Part shown: one piece after another, positions 24,331-54,423 of the stretch
Numbering within the stretch: the stretch's first letter is position 1
Layout: each line of letters begins with the position of its first letter
Assembly (NCBI GenBank): GCA_958510825.1
Contig: OY294044.1
Span: 77,546,895-77,610,894, forward strand
Source: Brachypterus glaber
Lineage: Eukaryota > Arthropoda > Insecta > Coleoptera > Kateretidae
Direction of reading: 5' to 3'
DNA length: 64,000 nt
Program-made: the position numbers and the translations under genes
Notes under the pieces: generated by a model
Database searches by the model: none
What the model was told of the DNA's origin: nothing
Seen by the model: the letters and a program-made list of their open reading frames with translations, nothing else

Positions 24331-25806
24331 AACATAACATTTTCCTCCTTGTAACCACCAGTGCCGGACAATGTAACACGGATTGATGTAAATTTACTAT
24401 TCATACTAGCCGAGACGTTTCGGACCCATTTATTGTATGATAATTTTCTTATGCGATGTAAATATTGTGTAAGATTTTATTATAATATAATAAAATAATA
24501 TATAATATATCTAATGTGATAATACCAAACCATAATGTAATATTTGTATAAATCTAGGGCTTGGTTCTAAAACGGCCTATGTCACTTTGTCAATAGTAGC
24601 GTTTTCACCCAAGTAATCAATTGATTACTTGGATAGTAACGTAACTCTAGCAGCCAAGACACCTAAATTTTTTTTTGGGTGAAAAACAGTTTTTTATTTT
24701 TTTTTAATAATAAGGAGCGTTACGTACAGAACCGGATTCTGGGAGGTAAAGATTCCCCGGGGGGTTTTCATTCGTTTTTTTTTAAGACTAAACATAAACA
24801 TTGTAAAATTTTTGCCGGCGGAGCTTAAGCTTTTTTGCATTATTGAAAAACTTTATATTTTAAAAGTGCACTGTTACTAGGTGTTTAAAAAATAATATAG
24901 TCTATCAAATTTGTAAAAATTTTCGCTTAAGCTCTAGAGCTCTCTTACATTTATATGAAACTTAAAATTGTAATACTGTTCTAAAATTAGAAAACTATTA
25001 AATTTATAAAAATTTTCGCCGGCAGGATCTTGCAGGACCTTTATTTCATTTAACTTTTTTTTTGGTGCTTGGTACCAGTTGGAAAAAAATGGCCGTTTTA
25101 AAGAAAAAGAAATTAATTTGAAAAAAATACGTTTTTTTGTCAATTAAAAAAAGTTCTCAGCTGGAATTGTTTTTGATACCTATAAATCAAAATGGAGTAA
25201 AAAGTATTTTTTAAATTTTTTGTTTCTATAAGAAATTAAATTCGTTAAATATTTTATTTAAAAAAGTTGCGCAGTTAAAAAAATCCATTATTTTTTTTAA
25301 CTTATGTTTTTTTGGAAATCTTTGGGAAGTCTTTGAATATTTCAAAAATCTCAGAAATCTCCTCTTAGTCCAGGTACCCCTTAATTTTTGTATATAACTA
25401 AGTATAAGGGAAAATATTCTCATAGGCGTAAATAAGGGGGGCTAAGCCTCCCTAAAATTTTGTTAAGCCCCCCCAAATCAAATTATAAAATATACAAATA
25501 CATATATGGGGCCCAAGCCCCCGCCCAAAAATTTGGACGTGGTTACGCCTTTGAGTATTCTTTTGTTGGCAGCTGCTGCCAGGCAGCAATAGAATAGAAG
25601 CTCGAGGCGTTTTATGTTGATCACTCCTGGTCTAATTGCAAATAAAGAAGAAATCCCGTATAGAATAGGCAACACAAAAAACACGCTGCCGGTCGAAATT
25701 TGATATAGATATCACATAGAATTTTTTGTGGAGGGGACGTAAATTTTGGTAAACATATGTTTTACCATTAAATTCTGCATGATATTGTATAATACTTTGT
25801 ATTAAA
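24331..25806. other. No gene recognised; possible upstream region of PFKFB
   Basis: AT-rich sequence with short diverged repeats. Because the candidate first exon of PFKFB starts at 25807, the last few hundred bases may hold its promoter and 5' UTR. I see no firm TATA box or initiator and make no promoter call. Confidence 0.4.
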
Positions 25807-43830
<18,024 letters not shown>

Positions 43831-43847
43831 TAATAATATATTACATT

Positions 43848-45482
43848 CAGTGCGGTCCAAACGTCACCCCCCTCTTAACTTTTGAACGAGTTGAGATATG
43901 GACTTTAAATTTGGAACAGCTTTCAGGGCGGCACACGGTAACAGAATTTTTTTAAATAGAGTTGTAGGGGATCCGTTTGATTAATTATTTTAAAGCTTAT
44001 AAAATTTTCTGTTCGACCAAATATTATTTTTTTTTAACTTTTTTTAAAGTTTTGATTTTTCAGATTTTTTTTGCTAAAAAATACGATTTTTTAGTATTTT
44101 TCTGTACATTTTTATTTAATATAAGTTTAAAAGTATCTTATGTTTATGTCATGAAATTACAGGGTGCCCACAGATAAGGGAAAACAAGGAAAATCAGGGA
44201 AAAGTCAGGGATTCAACTGTAAAAAATCAGGCAAAAATCAAAATAAAAATAACCTCTGGTCTACATAATAAATTATAACTAAAATAAGCATTAATTTCTA
44301 AAGTTCGACTATTCCATAAACAAATTTTACATAAAAAAACAGCATGTTTGAATTTTTTGCGTATATTGATTTTAAAAACTTCATTGTGTGTATTAAAACC
44401 AGGAAAAATTCCTAATTTTGATCGGAGAAATGGAAAAATCAGGGAATCTTAATTTGCAAAACCTGTAATAACATGGCTCTGCACTCAAAAAATTCTATAA
44501 GTATTTGATGCGCTGTTTTCGGAGGCTTACTAAAACATATGTGTTAGTATTGCGTATAAAAATAAGAGCCATATTTTTTAGTATTTATAAAAAAAATCAT
44601 TAAAATTTATCGAAAAAATGCGAAAAAATCTCATTTTTTGAATTTAGAAGCCTATAAAAAATAAATAAATAGATATTTCAAATCCGCTTTTTTGACTTAA
44701 AGCCTCATACATTAAAAACCAATCCACGAAAATATTTTTTTTAGACTTTTATTTCAGCAGATCATGAAAAACCAAAAAAAGTTCCGAAATCAGCGCATCA
44801 AATATAAGCCAGAATTAAATATCATGAAAGGTTCCCGGCAAATTAAAAAAAAAACTGTTTTTGAAGAGCAGTGTAATTGTTTATTTTTTTTAAGACATTT
44901 TGACGAAAATTCCCAATTTCACCCCTATTTAAACCCAAAAAACAAAAAAATTCTAAAAAAAAACAAAATTGATATGGCCAAATATATAATTTTATAAGCT
45001 TTAAAAAAAATTACACCCTGTGCTCTCCTGCACAAATCCTTGAAGTTGAAAATAACAAACATACGCAAAAAGATATTTATCCAATACATACAGATAATAA
45101 GACAATTACCAGCTTTATTTTAAATAGATAAACTCATTAATAACCCCCGCGTGGCTTTTACTTTATTGAGTTGATAATTATTTATTTTACCCACTCAACT
45201 GTCACTTGTCAAATTATTTTCTTGTAAATGTCATTAAAATTTTTAATAAAAATATGAATTTCTAAGCTATTTATTGGATAAAACCTTGTATGGCACTCAT
45301 GGGTAAACCGATATTGCCCTCTCGAAAATTAACCTGCTTGCAGGTTGATTTTCTCATGGGCAATATTTTACTTTACCCACTAGTACCATAAATAACTATT
45401 ATTTACGTGTTTCAAATTTGAAGTTGATACCTTAACTCGTTCAAAAGGTAAGAGGAGGGTGGGTTACTTATGGACCGCACTG
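43848..45482. mobile_element. TIR element of about 1.6 kb, non-autonomous
   Basis: Left end CAGTGCGGTCCAAACGTC (43848) and right end GGACCGCACTG (ending 45482) are inverted, and the match extends about 73 bp inward through 'cttttgaacgagttgagat'. It starts 30 bp after the donor of PFKFB exon 6. The 45076-45400 repeat is nested near its right end. The 77-codon frame at 44764 has no recognisable domain. A relic of the same end is at 2353-2440. Confidence 0.85.
45076..45400 (+). mobile_element. Dispersed repeat with internal hairpin, copy 3 of 3
   Basis: Same family as 18047 and 31327. Its central hairpin loop is shortened ('aacctgcttgcaggttgatt' replaces the longer 'gctgacgcctcgc' loop). Confidence 0.85.
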
Positions 45483-45727
45483 AATAAGGAGGTGCAGCGC
45501 AAAACCAACCAAAGATTCAAATTTTGCCAACTTTTTACTCAAGACTGCGATTTTCCCAACCTTTTACTCAAGATTTAAAATTTACCATGTCTCTATTTTG
45601 AAAAATGCATTGCACCTCCTCATATAAGGCAGCTAGAACCAAGATATGAAACTTATACGGTACTTGGTATTTATGGTATAAGTTATAACCAGAGTTGATA
45701 CTTTCATTACCAGTAGTCGGCGTAAAC

Positions 45728-45874
45728 TCAGTTATGACTCATCAACGTTGAAAATAAACACAGAAACATAGGCTTACGGAATAATTTTGCCGAATTAGAG
45801 GTAAATTTTTATAAAGGTCACTAAATCGAAACATTTGACGACTAATTTGTTACAAACAACAATATTAACTATAC

Positions 45875-45875
<1 letters not shown>
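45728..45875 (+). repeat. Dispersed repeat, copy 2
   Basis: Same family and orientation as 38806-38965. It is followed directly by a (TA)n run (45883-45907). Confidence 0.85.
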
Positions 45876-45907
<32 letters not shown>

Positions 45908-46302
45908 CTCATATTCCATCAATAGGGAGCCCGAAATTGCATGTTCGACCTGCGATACGAAGCCCACTACCGACATACGAGGCCCGGTTTTGGGCTTCGA
46001 ATTTTTTATAGTGTATATCGTTTTATTGGACCTTAAATATAGTAGAAGAAGAAGACTTGAAAAATTGCCCAGGGCTTCCTATTATTCTAATACCCATCAA
46101 AATATACGCGCCTGTGTTCACGGAAGTTGAACTAGATGGCGACACAGTAGAACTGTATGTTGCATGTATTTTTATGTAGTTGTCATATGATATGAGTCCC
46201 TAAGATTTGGCAACGTTGTTGACTACTTCAACTTAAATTGTTCAGCACTGTAGTATTAATTGGCGCTAAATCTTTTGTGGTCATGTGCTTGTTAAAGAAG
46301 AA

Positions 46303-46348
46303 ATGAATAGGTCTAAGAAGATATTAGAGCTTGCTTTAAAAGCTCAAG
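46303..46348 (+). CDS. Possible orphan first exon
   Basis: ATG plus 14 further codons and one base, then a strong donor GTAAGT. It encodes MNRSKKILELALKAQ. This is too short to identify. It lies about 390 bp inside the left end of the TIR element, where a transposase gene would start, and the satellite array begins about 140 bp after it. It could join in phase with the exon at 55431, but that exon lies in a different element, so I do not propose the join. Confidence 0.35.
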
Positions 46349-46484
46349 GTAAGTTAACGTAACATACCTAAATTCAATAAATAACTTTAAATATTTTCTA
46401 TATTTCAAAGAGTTTTTATTGTAAGAAAAAAACTGTCTATCAAGTTCCGTTAACGGACTCTCGTGGGATTCACAGTGGGAAATA

Positions 46485-49400
46485 ACGATCTTTTCCTGCG
46501 GAACGGTAAAAAAAGAGTACTTTAAATTATCCGATCGGGCTGAAATTTTGTACGCTGACTTAAGGGACCTTTCTGCACCCCATCATGAAATTTCAACCCC
46601 ATCAAACAATATTTAAGGGTGGCTTCCCCCTTTAAAACAATTTTTTTTCAGCGGAACGGTAAAAAAAGAGTACTTTAAATTATCCGATCGGGCTGAAATT
46701 TTTTACAGCGACTTTAAGGACCTCCCTGCACCCCATTCTAAAATTTCAACCCCATCGGAAAATATTTAGGGTTGGTTTACGCCTCCGAAACGATTTTTTC
46801 TGCGGAATGGTAAAAAACGAGTACTTTAAATTATCCGATCGGGCTGAAATTTTTTATGCTGACTTTAGGTACCACCCTGCACCCCATTCTAAAATTATAA
46901 CCCGATCGGAAAATATTTAGGGTTGGTTTACGCCTCCGAAACGATGTTTTCTGTGGAATGGTAAAAAACGAGTACTTTAAATTTTCTATGCTGACTTAAG
47001 AGACCTTCCTGCACCCCATCCTAAAATTTAAACCCCATCGGAAAATATTTAAGGGTGGCTTCCCCTTTGAAACATTTTTTTTCAGCGGAACGGTAAAAAC
47101 AGAGAACTTTAAATTATCCGATTGGCCTGAAATTGTTTGTGGTGACTTTAGGGATCTTCCTGCAACCCATTCTAAAATTTCAACCCCATCTGAAAATATT
47201 TAGGGTTGGTTTATGCCTGCAAAACGATTTTTTTCTGCGGAATGGTAAAAAACGAGTACTTTAAATTATCCGATCGGGCTGAATTTTTTTATGCTAACTT
47301 TAAGTACCCCCCTGCACCCCATTCTAAAATTATAACCCGATCGGAAAATATTTAGGGTTGGTTTACGCCTCCGAAACGATGTTTTCTGCGGAATGGTAAA
47401 AAACGAGTACTTTAAATTATCCGATCGGACTGAAATTTTGTATGCTGACTTAAGAGACCTTCCTGCACCCCATCCTAAAATTTGAACCCCATCGGACAAT
47501 ATTTAAGGGTGGCTTCCCCCTTTGAAACATTTGTTTTCAGCGGAACGGTAAAAAATAGAACTTTCAATTATCCGATTGGGCTGAAAATTTTTGTGGTGAC
47601 TTTAGGGACCTCCCTGCACCCTATCCTAAAATTTCAACCCCATCTGAAAATATTTAGGGTTGGTTTACGCCTGCAAAACGATTTTTTTTTGCGGAATGGT
47701 AAAAAACGAGTACTTTAAATTATCTGATCGGGCTGAAATTATTTATGCTGACTTTAGGTACCACCCTGCACCCCATTCTAAAATCATAACCCGATCGGAA
47801 AATATTTAGGGTTGGTTTACGCCTCCGAAACGATGTTTTCTGCGGAATGGTAAAAAACGAGTACTTTAAATTATCAGATCGGACTGAAATTTTGTATGCT
47901 GACTTAAGAGATCTTCCTAAAATTTGAACCCCATCGGACAATATTTAAGGGTGGCTTCCCCCTTTGAAACATTTTTTTTTTCAGCGGAACGGTAAAAAAT
48001 AGAACTTTCAATTATCCGATTGGGCTGAAAATTTTTGTGGTGACTTTAGGGACCTCCCTGCACCCTATCCTAAAATTTCAACCCCATCGGAAAATATTTA
48101 AGGTTGGTTTACGCCTGCGAAACGATTTTTTTCTGCGGAATGGTAAAAAACGAGAACTTTAAATTATCCGATCGGGCTGAAATTTTTTAGGGCGACTTTA
48201 GGGACCTCTCTGCACCCCATTCTAAAATTTCAACCCCATCAGAAAATATTTAGGGTTGGTTTACGCCTCCGAAACGATTTTTTCTGCGGAATGGTAAAAA
48301 ACGAGTACTTTAAATTATCCGATCGGGCTGAAATTTTGTATGCTGACTTTACAGACCTTCCTGCATCCCATCCTAAAATTTTAACCCCATCGGAAAATTT
48401 TAACGGTAGCTTCCCCTTTGAAACATTTTTTTTTCAGCGGAACGGTTAAAAAAGAGAACTTAAAATTATCCGATTGGCCTGAAATTGTTTGTCGTGACTT
48501 TAGGAATCTTCCTGCACCCCATTCTAAAATTTCAACCCCATCTGAAAATATTAAGGGTTGGTTTACTGCTGCAAAACGATTTTTTTCTGCGGAATGGTAA
48601 AAAACGAGTACTTTAAATTATCCGATCGGGCTGAAATTTTTTATGCTGACTTTAGGTACCACCCTGCACCCCATTCTAAAATTATAACCCGATCGGAAAA
48701 TATGTAGGGTTGGTTTACGCCTCCGAAACGATGTTTTCTGCGGAATGGTAAAAAACGAGTACTTTAAATTATCCGATCGGACTGAAATTTTCTATGCTGA
48801 CTTAAGAGACCTTCCTGCACCCCATCCTAAAATTTAAACCCCATCGGAAAATATTTAAGGGTGGCTTCCCCTTTGAAACATTTTTTTTCAGCGGAACGGT
48901 AAAAACAGAGAACTTTAAATTATCCGATTGGCCTGAAATTTTTTGTGGTGACTTTAGGGATCTTCCTGCAACCCATTCTAAAATTTCAACCCCATCTGAA
49001 AATATTTAGGGTTGGTTTACGCCTGCAAAACGATTTTTTTCTGCGGAATGGTAAAAAACGAGTACTTTAAATTATCCGATCGGGCTGAATTTTTTTATGC
49101 TAACTTCAAGTACCCCCCTGCACCCCATTCTAAAATTATAACCCGATCGGAAAATATTTAGGGTTGGTTTACGCCTCCGAAACGATGTTTTCTGCGGAAT
49201 GGTAAAAAACGAGTACTTTAAATTATCCGATCAGACTGAAATTTTGTATGCTGACTCAAGAGACCTTCCTGCACCCCATCCTAAAATTTGAACCCCATCG
49301 GACAATATTTAAGGCTGGCTTCCCCCTTTGAAATATTTTTTTTCAGCGGAACGGTAAAAAATAGAACTTTCAATTATCCGATTGGGCTGAAAATTTGTGG

Positions 49401-51157
49401 TGACTTTAGGGACCTCCCTGCACCCCATCCTAAAATTTCAACCCCATCGGAAAATATTTAGGGTTGGTTTACACCTGCGAAACGATTTTTTTCTGCGGAA
49501 TGGTAAAAAACGAGAACTTTAAATTATCCGATCGGGCTGAAATTTTTTACGGCGACTTTAGGGACCTCCCTGCACCCCATTTTAAAATTTTAACCCCATC
49601 GGAAAATATTTAGGGTTGGTTTACGCCTCCGAAACGATTTTTTCTGCGGAATTGTAAAAAACGAGTACTTTAAATTATCCGATCGGGCTGAAATTTTGTA
49701 TGCTGACTTTGCAGACCTTCCTGCACCCCATCCTAAAATTTTAACCCCATCGGACAATATTTAACGGTGGCTTCCCCCTTTGAACCATTTTTTTTTTCAG
49801 CGGAACGGTAAAAAAAGAGAACTTTAAATTATTCGATTGGGCTGAAATTTTTTGTGGTGACTTTAGAGATCTCCCTGCACCCCATTCTAAAATTTCAACC
49901 CCATATGAAAATATTTAGGGTTGGTTTACGCCTACGAAACGATTTTTTTCTGCGGAATGGTAAAAAAACGAGTACTTTAAATTATCAGATCGGGCTGAAA
50001 TATTGTATGCTGACTTTAGGTACCACCCTGCACCCCATTCTAAAATTATAACCCGATCGGAAAATATTTTAAGTTGATTTACGCCTGTGAAATGATTTTT
50101 TCCTGCGGAAGGGTAAAAAAAGAGTACTTTTAATTATCCGATCAGTCTAAAATTTTGTACGCTGACTTTAGGCACCTTCTTGCACCCGATCCTAAAATTA
50201 TAACCCGATCAGAAAATATTTAGGGTTGGTTTACGCCTGCGAAACGATTTTTATCTGCGGAATGAAACAAAACGAGTACTTTAAATTTTCCAATCGAGCT
50301 GAAATTTTTTATGCTGACCTAAAGGACTTTCCTGCACCCCATCCTAAAATTTCAACCCCATTGGAAAATATTTAGGGTTGGTTTACGCCTCCGAAACTTT
50401 TTTTTCTGTGGAATAGTAAAAAACGAGTACTTGAAATTATCCGATCGGTATAAAATTTTTTATGCTGACTTAAGGGACCTTTCTGCATCCCATCATAAAA
50501 TTTCAACCCCATCGAACAATATTCAAGGGTGACTTCCCCCTTTGAAACAATTTTTTTCAGCGGAACGGTAAAAAAAGAGTACTTTAAATTATCGGGCTGA
50601 AATTTTGTATGCTGACTTAAGGCACCTTCCTGCACCCCATCCCAAAATTATAACCTGATCGAAAAATATTTAGGGTTGGTTTACGCCTGCGAAACGATTT
50701 TTTTCTGCGGAATGGTGAAAAACGATTACTTTAAATTATCCGATAGGGCTGAAATTTTGTATGCTGACTTTATAGACCTCCCTGCACCCCATTCTAAAAT
50801 TTCAACTCTATCGGAAAATTTTTAGGGTTGGTTTACGCCTGTGAAATAATTTTTTCCTGCAGAACGGTAAAAAAGAGTACTTTGAATTATCCGATCGGGC
50901 TGAAATTTTTTACAGCGACTTTAGGGACCTCCCTGCACCCCATTTTAAAATTTTAACCCCATCGGAAAATATTTAGGGTTGGTTTACGTCTGCGAAACGA
51001 TTTTTTTCTGCGGAATGGTAAAAAACGAGAACTTTAAATTATCCGATCGGGCTGAAATTTTGTATGCTGACTTAAGAGACCTTCCCGCACCCCATCCTAA
51101 AATTTGAACCCCATCGGACAATATTTAATGGTGGCTTCCCCCTTTGAAACATTTTTC
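46485..51157. repeat. 152-bp satellite array, about 31 monomers
   Basis: The monomer contains 'gcggaatggtaaaaaacgag', 'ttaaattatccgatcggg', 'ctgaaattttttatgctgac', 'cctgcaccccattctaaaat' and 'gaaaatatttagggttgg'. Start-to-start distances at the left are 153, 151, 151, 132 and 152 bp. Three monomer types alternate, differing at the CAGCGGAACGG/CTGCGGAATGG junction and the 'tatgctgac'/'tgtggtgac' block, so a trimer of about 453 bp is a higher-order unit; some variants recur at about 1.8 kb. The open frames inside are artefacts. Confidence 0.95.
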
Positions 51158-51573
51158 TAAATAAACGTTAACCTTATTTATTCCAAATTATGTTGATATT
51201 TTTTTACACCAGACCAAAACATCACTTTTTTAATAAAAAACAAAATAGTTTCATTACATTTTAAACATTTTAAATATTAAAAATAAAAACTACTTTTATA
51301 ACAATATTATTCATTTATCATTAAAAAACAAGCGTTAAACTTTCATACAAAGACAACTTAAATAATTATTATATCGAATTTATAAGTAGGAAATATTGGC
51401 AACATCGCAGGGCTTCAAATAACTGTGAAAAATCAAAAAAATATGCATTTGGGCTTGCTATGACCGGAAAATATAATAGGGACTCGTATTAGCGTTACAC
51501 ATATATCTTTTTTCCTTGCCCCTAAACCCGGGCTTCGAATCACCTATGCTATGTATCGGGCCTCCTATTGATA

Positions 51574-51580
51574 GTTATAC

Positions 51581-51618
<38 letters not shown>

Positions 51619-53180
51619 TACTTTTAAATAAACCCCAATAAATAAGCCATTTGGTTTTTAAAAATATAAATGTATTTATCTCAGCAAAAAAAAATAAAAA
51701 CCTCACGACACGACTAATTTTTGGTGCTATTATGGAAGAATTATTGAAAAATTCCATCACGTACAGTTAAAAAAAAAACTGCATCACTTTCCTGTCTGTC
51801 GACCTTCCCTTCTATCCCTTACTATCTCCATTTAGAAAAAAATGTACAAAATTGCGTTAAATTGAGTTTTCACCCAAAATACACACCCCTTTGTGAGATA
51901 ACCTGACGTGAATTTTTTCAATAATTTTTCCATAACAGCACAAAAAAAAATACATAGAAACAGAGACACTTTTCGCGCAGACCTGTGTAATCTGCAATGG
52001 TCATAATATTTTTATTTTTTATCGCTTTTTGTCTAATTTCTCTTAGAACCTGGTATAACCTGAGGGTAGATTCGCTCTCAGCTATCCAAAATTAGTCAAA
52101 AAATATATGACTGCAATATCAGGGAAAGAAACCGTGCTGCCAAGTGTAGTCTATCATATTATAAGTCTTAGGCTTAGATTGTATAAAGTGGTATGAATTA
52201 GACCTAATATCTGAAATGATTGATTTTAAATTGAAATAAATTATTTCAATCTCGCAAAGTTTTATTGATAATATTAATGCAGCTACTTTTTGCAAAAAAA
52301 AACATCTATCTGACTGCCTGTCTATTGAATTATTTTACACACTGTATTTAATTGATACGTAATGCAACTACTTTTTACAACAAAAAAAATAACATATGTA
52401 TGATTTTATTTATTTTTTATCTTTTAGAAAAAAGATTTAAATATTTCAAAAACCTACCATGACTTTTTAGGCACTACCCACAGCTAAACTATTGATATTC
52501 TGCTAAACGGTAATTTTTTTTTGTTTTTTAATTTATTTCTTCATTTAAAAATAGTGTAATAGTCTTTTTATTTGCCTTACAAAAATTTTAACATATGTAT
52601 GTCTGTCTAGCTTGTACTGCTATGGTACTTTTTCATTTATTTTAATATATGTATGTTTATCTATCTGTATGTCTGCCTATCAGCGGATATGATAACTTGG
52701 ACTACTACAAAATAATAGTTGAGGTATTTTTACAGTGTATTAAAATTAATATGTAATGCAATGGCAAGAATGAAAAAACTTTTAATCTTTATAGTTTATT
52801 TAGTAATATTACATAGTTTCATGTTATCAAAATCTAAAATAACTTTATTTAAATTTGTTTCTAAGAGCTCCAACAAACGCTCATAGTTATCACTAATTAG
52901 TAAAGTGGACATGTTTTTTGAACACATTTTAAAAAATTTTGTAGTAAGTATACTATAGATTATGAAGATATACTTTGAATGTCCATTCTATCCATAACAA
53001 GCATAACATGCATAACATAATAATAATAATAATCATAGGGACATAATTTCCACAAAAAAAAAACATTTTTTTTGCTTTTGATTTAAAATATGTTTCCTTA
53101 ACATTATTTCAAACTATAAATAAATAAATCGTAATTGTTAATAATAATTTATCAATGTTAAAATGTTTTCAATCAGTTCA
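51574..53180. other. No gene recognised
   Basis: Begins with an (AT)n run (51585-51612). The rest is AT-rich with no recognised coding sequence or strong repeat. Confidence 0.5.
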
Positions 53181-53199
53181 GATCAGTTAAAAACAATCA

Positions 53200-53580
53200 G
53201 GTCAGTTCAAAGCTCATAAAAAACTCTTCAAAGCTCATACTAGCTCATAAAAAGCTGTTTGAAAGCACTTCAAAGCTCATACTAGCTCATAAAAAGCTGT
53301 TTGAAAGCTCATATTAGCTCATAAAAAGCTGTTTAAAAAGCTCATATTAGCTAATACTAGGTCATAAAAAGATGTTTAAAAGCTGTTTAAAAAGCTCATA
53401 CTAGCTCGTAAAAAGCTGTTTAAAAGCTCATGCTAGCTCATAAAAAGCTGTTTAACAGCTGTTTTAAAAATATATATATACTAGCTCACACTAGCTCATC
53501 AATAACTCATAAAAAGCTGTAAAAACTAATAAAACCTTATAATAGCTCATCAATATCTCATCAAAAACCTTTAAAACACA
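53200..53580. repeat. Minisatellite of AGCTCATAAAAAGCTGTTT units
   Basis: The phrase 'agctcataaaaagctgttt' or a close variant recurs about nine times, with spacers such as 'aaaagctcatactagctc'. Units are about 30-55 bp and decay towards the 3' side. Confidence 0.9.
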
Positions 53581-53814
53581 ACTAGACCCATGATGGATGA
53601 ATAAGAAAAATAACTAAAAAACTATTTGCAAAGCGTAGAATTATCAAAGATAAGCTTGATTTAATTAAACTGTTCAAGAAAAAGTTTCCCCTGCAACAAA
53701 TTTATGTTTTAAAATTAAAGATTAAAATTTGAGGAATAAATTTATAGATAAAAAAATTACAAAATAAATTAAAAACGTATTTATTGTTATAGATTACTTC
53801 ATAAATAATTTGTT

Positions 53815-53965
53815 GTGAAAAATAGTATATTCTATAACTAGTATGGAATAGACAATATTCCGCGCGAACGGAAAGTTTGTCATACGAGCCGGCAGGCGAG
53901 TATGACGGTCCCGAGAGCGCGGAATGACTATTCCATACGTGTTGTAGACTATACTTTTTCTTCGA
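53815..53965. repeat. Hairpin repeat with GC-rich loop, family member 3
   Basis: Outer arms 'aatagtatattctataac' and 'gttgtagactatactttttc' are inverted, then 'gtatggaatag' and 'ctattccatac', then GTCATAC/GTATGAC around the loop 'gagccggcaggcga' (53886-53899). This is the best-preserved member. Two overlapping minus-strand frames here are hairpin artefacts. Confidence 0.85.
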
Positions 53966-54423
53966 CTGCAAATATGAAACACTGTATGACTTAAACTGCG
54001 AACAAGATTAAAAACAATGTTTTTTGTGACTCGACATTGTAAATGCTACAAAACATATATTTTTAAATAAAGCAATTAATGTTATTTAATAATTTTATCA
54101 AATCAGTACTTAAAAAAGATTTTTATTTAATTTTAGCACATATTTACAAATTATAATGCAAAAATTGAAGGTTATGTCAGATTGTTGTTGTGACAGATAT
54201 CACGTTTAAATATTTAACAATAGATGAGGCAGTTTTAATTTTTTGAACTAAATTGATAAAAAATTGGTCAAATATTAAGAAAAACTAATAAACTTTATGT
54301 AATTTTAATGCAAAACTTTAAATTGCATTAAATTATTCAATGTTTCATGGTAAAATATATATATATATATATATTTTTGTTAATTTTGATACAGTTTTCT
54401 TTACTTTTATAAACAAGAGATGG
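53966..54423. other. No gene recognised
   Basis: AT-rich, with an (AT)n run at 54354-54373 close to the left end of the next element. Confidence 0.5.

Larger units (their letters stand above)
45917..51573. mobile_element. CACTA-like TIR element filled with satellite DNA
   Basis: Left end CATCAATAGGGAGCCCGA and right end (complement) ATCAATAGGAGGCCCGA are inverted. Within about 200 bp of each end the motif GAAGCCC/GGGCTTC recurs several times (45958, 46000, 46074; 51411, 51449, 51531), the kind of subterminal repeat known from CACTA/EnSpm elements. AT runs flank both sides, which hides any target duplication. The interior holds a possible first exon (46303) and the 152-bp satellite array. Assignment to CACTA is inference. 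Confidence 0.6.

Noticed and set aside
47266..50635. Open frames of 60-87 codons inside the satellite array
   Set aside because: They recur with the monomer on both strands and have no protein-like features.
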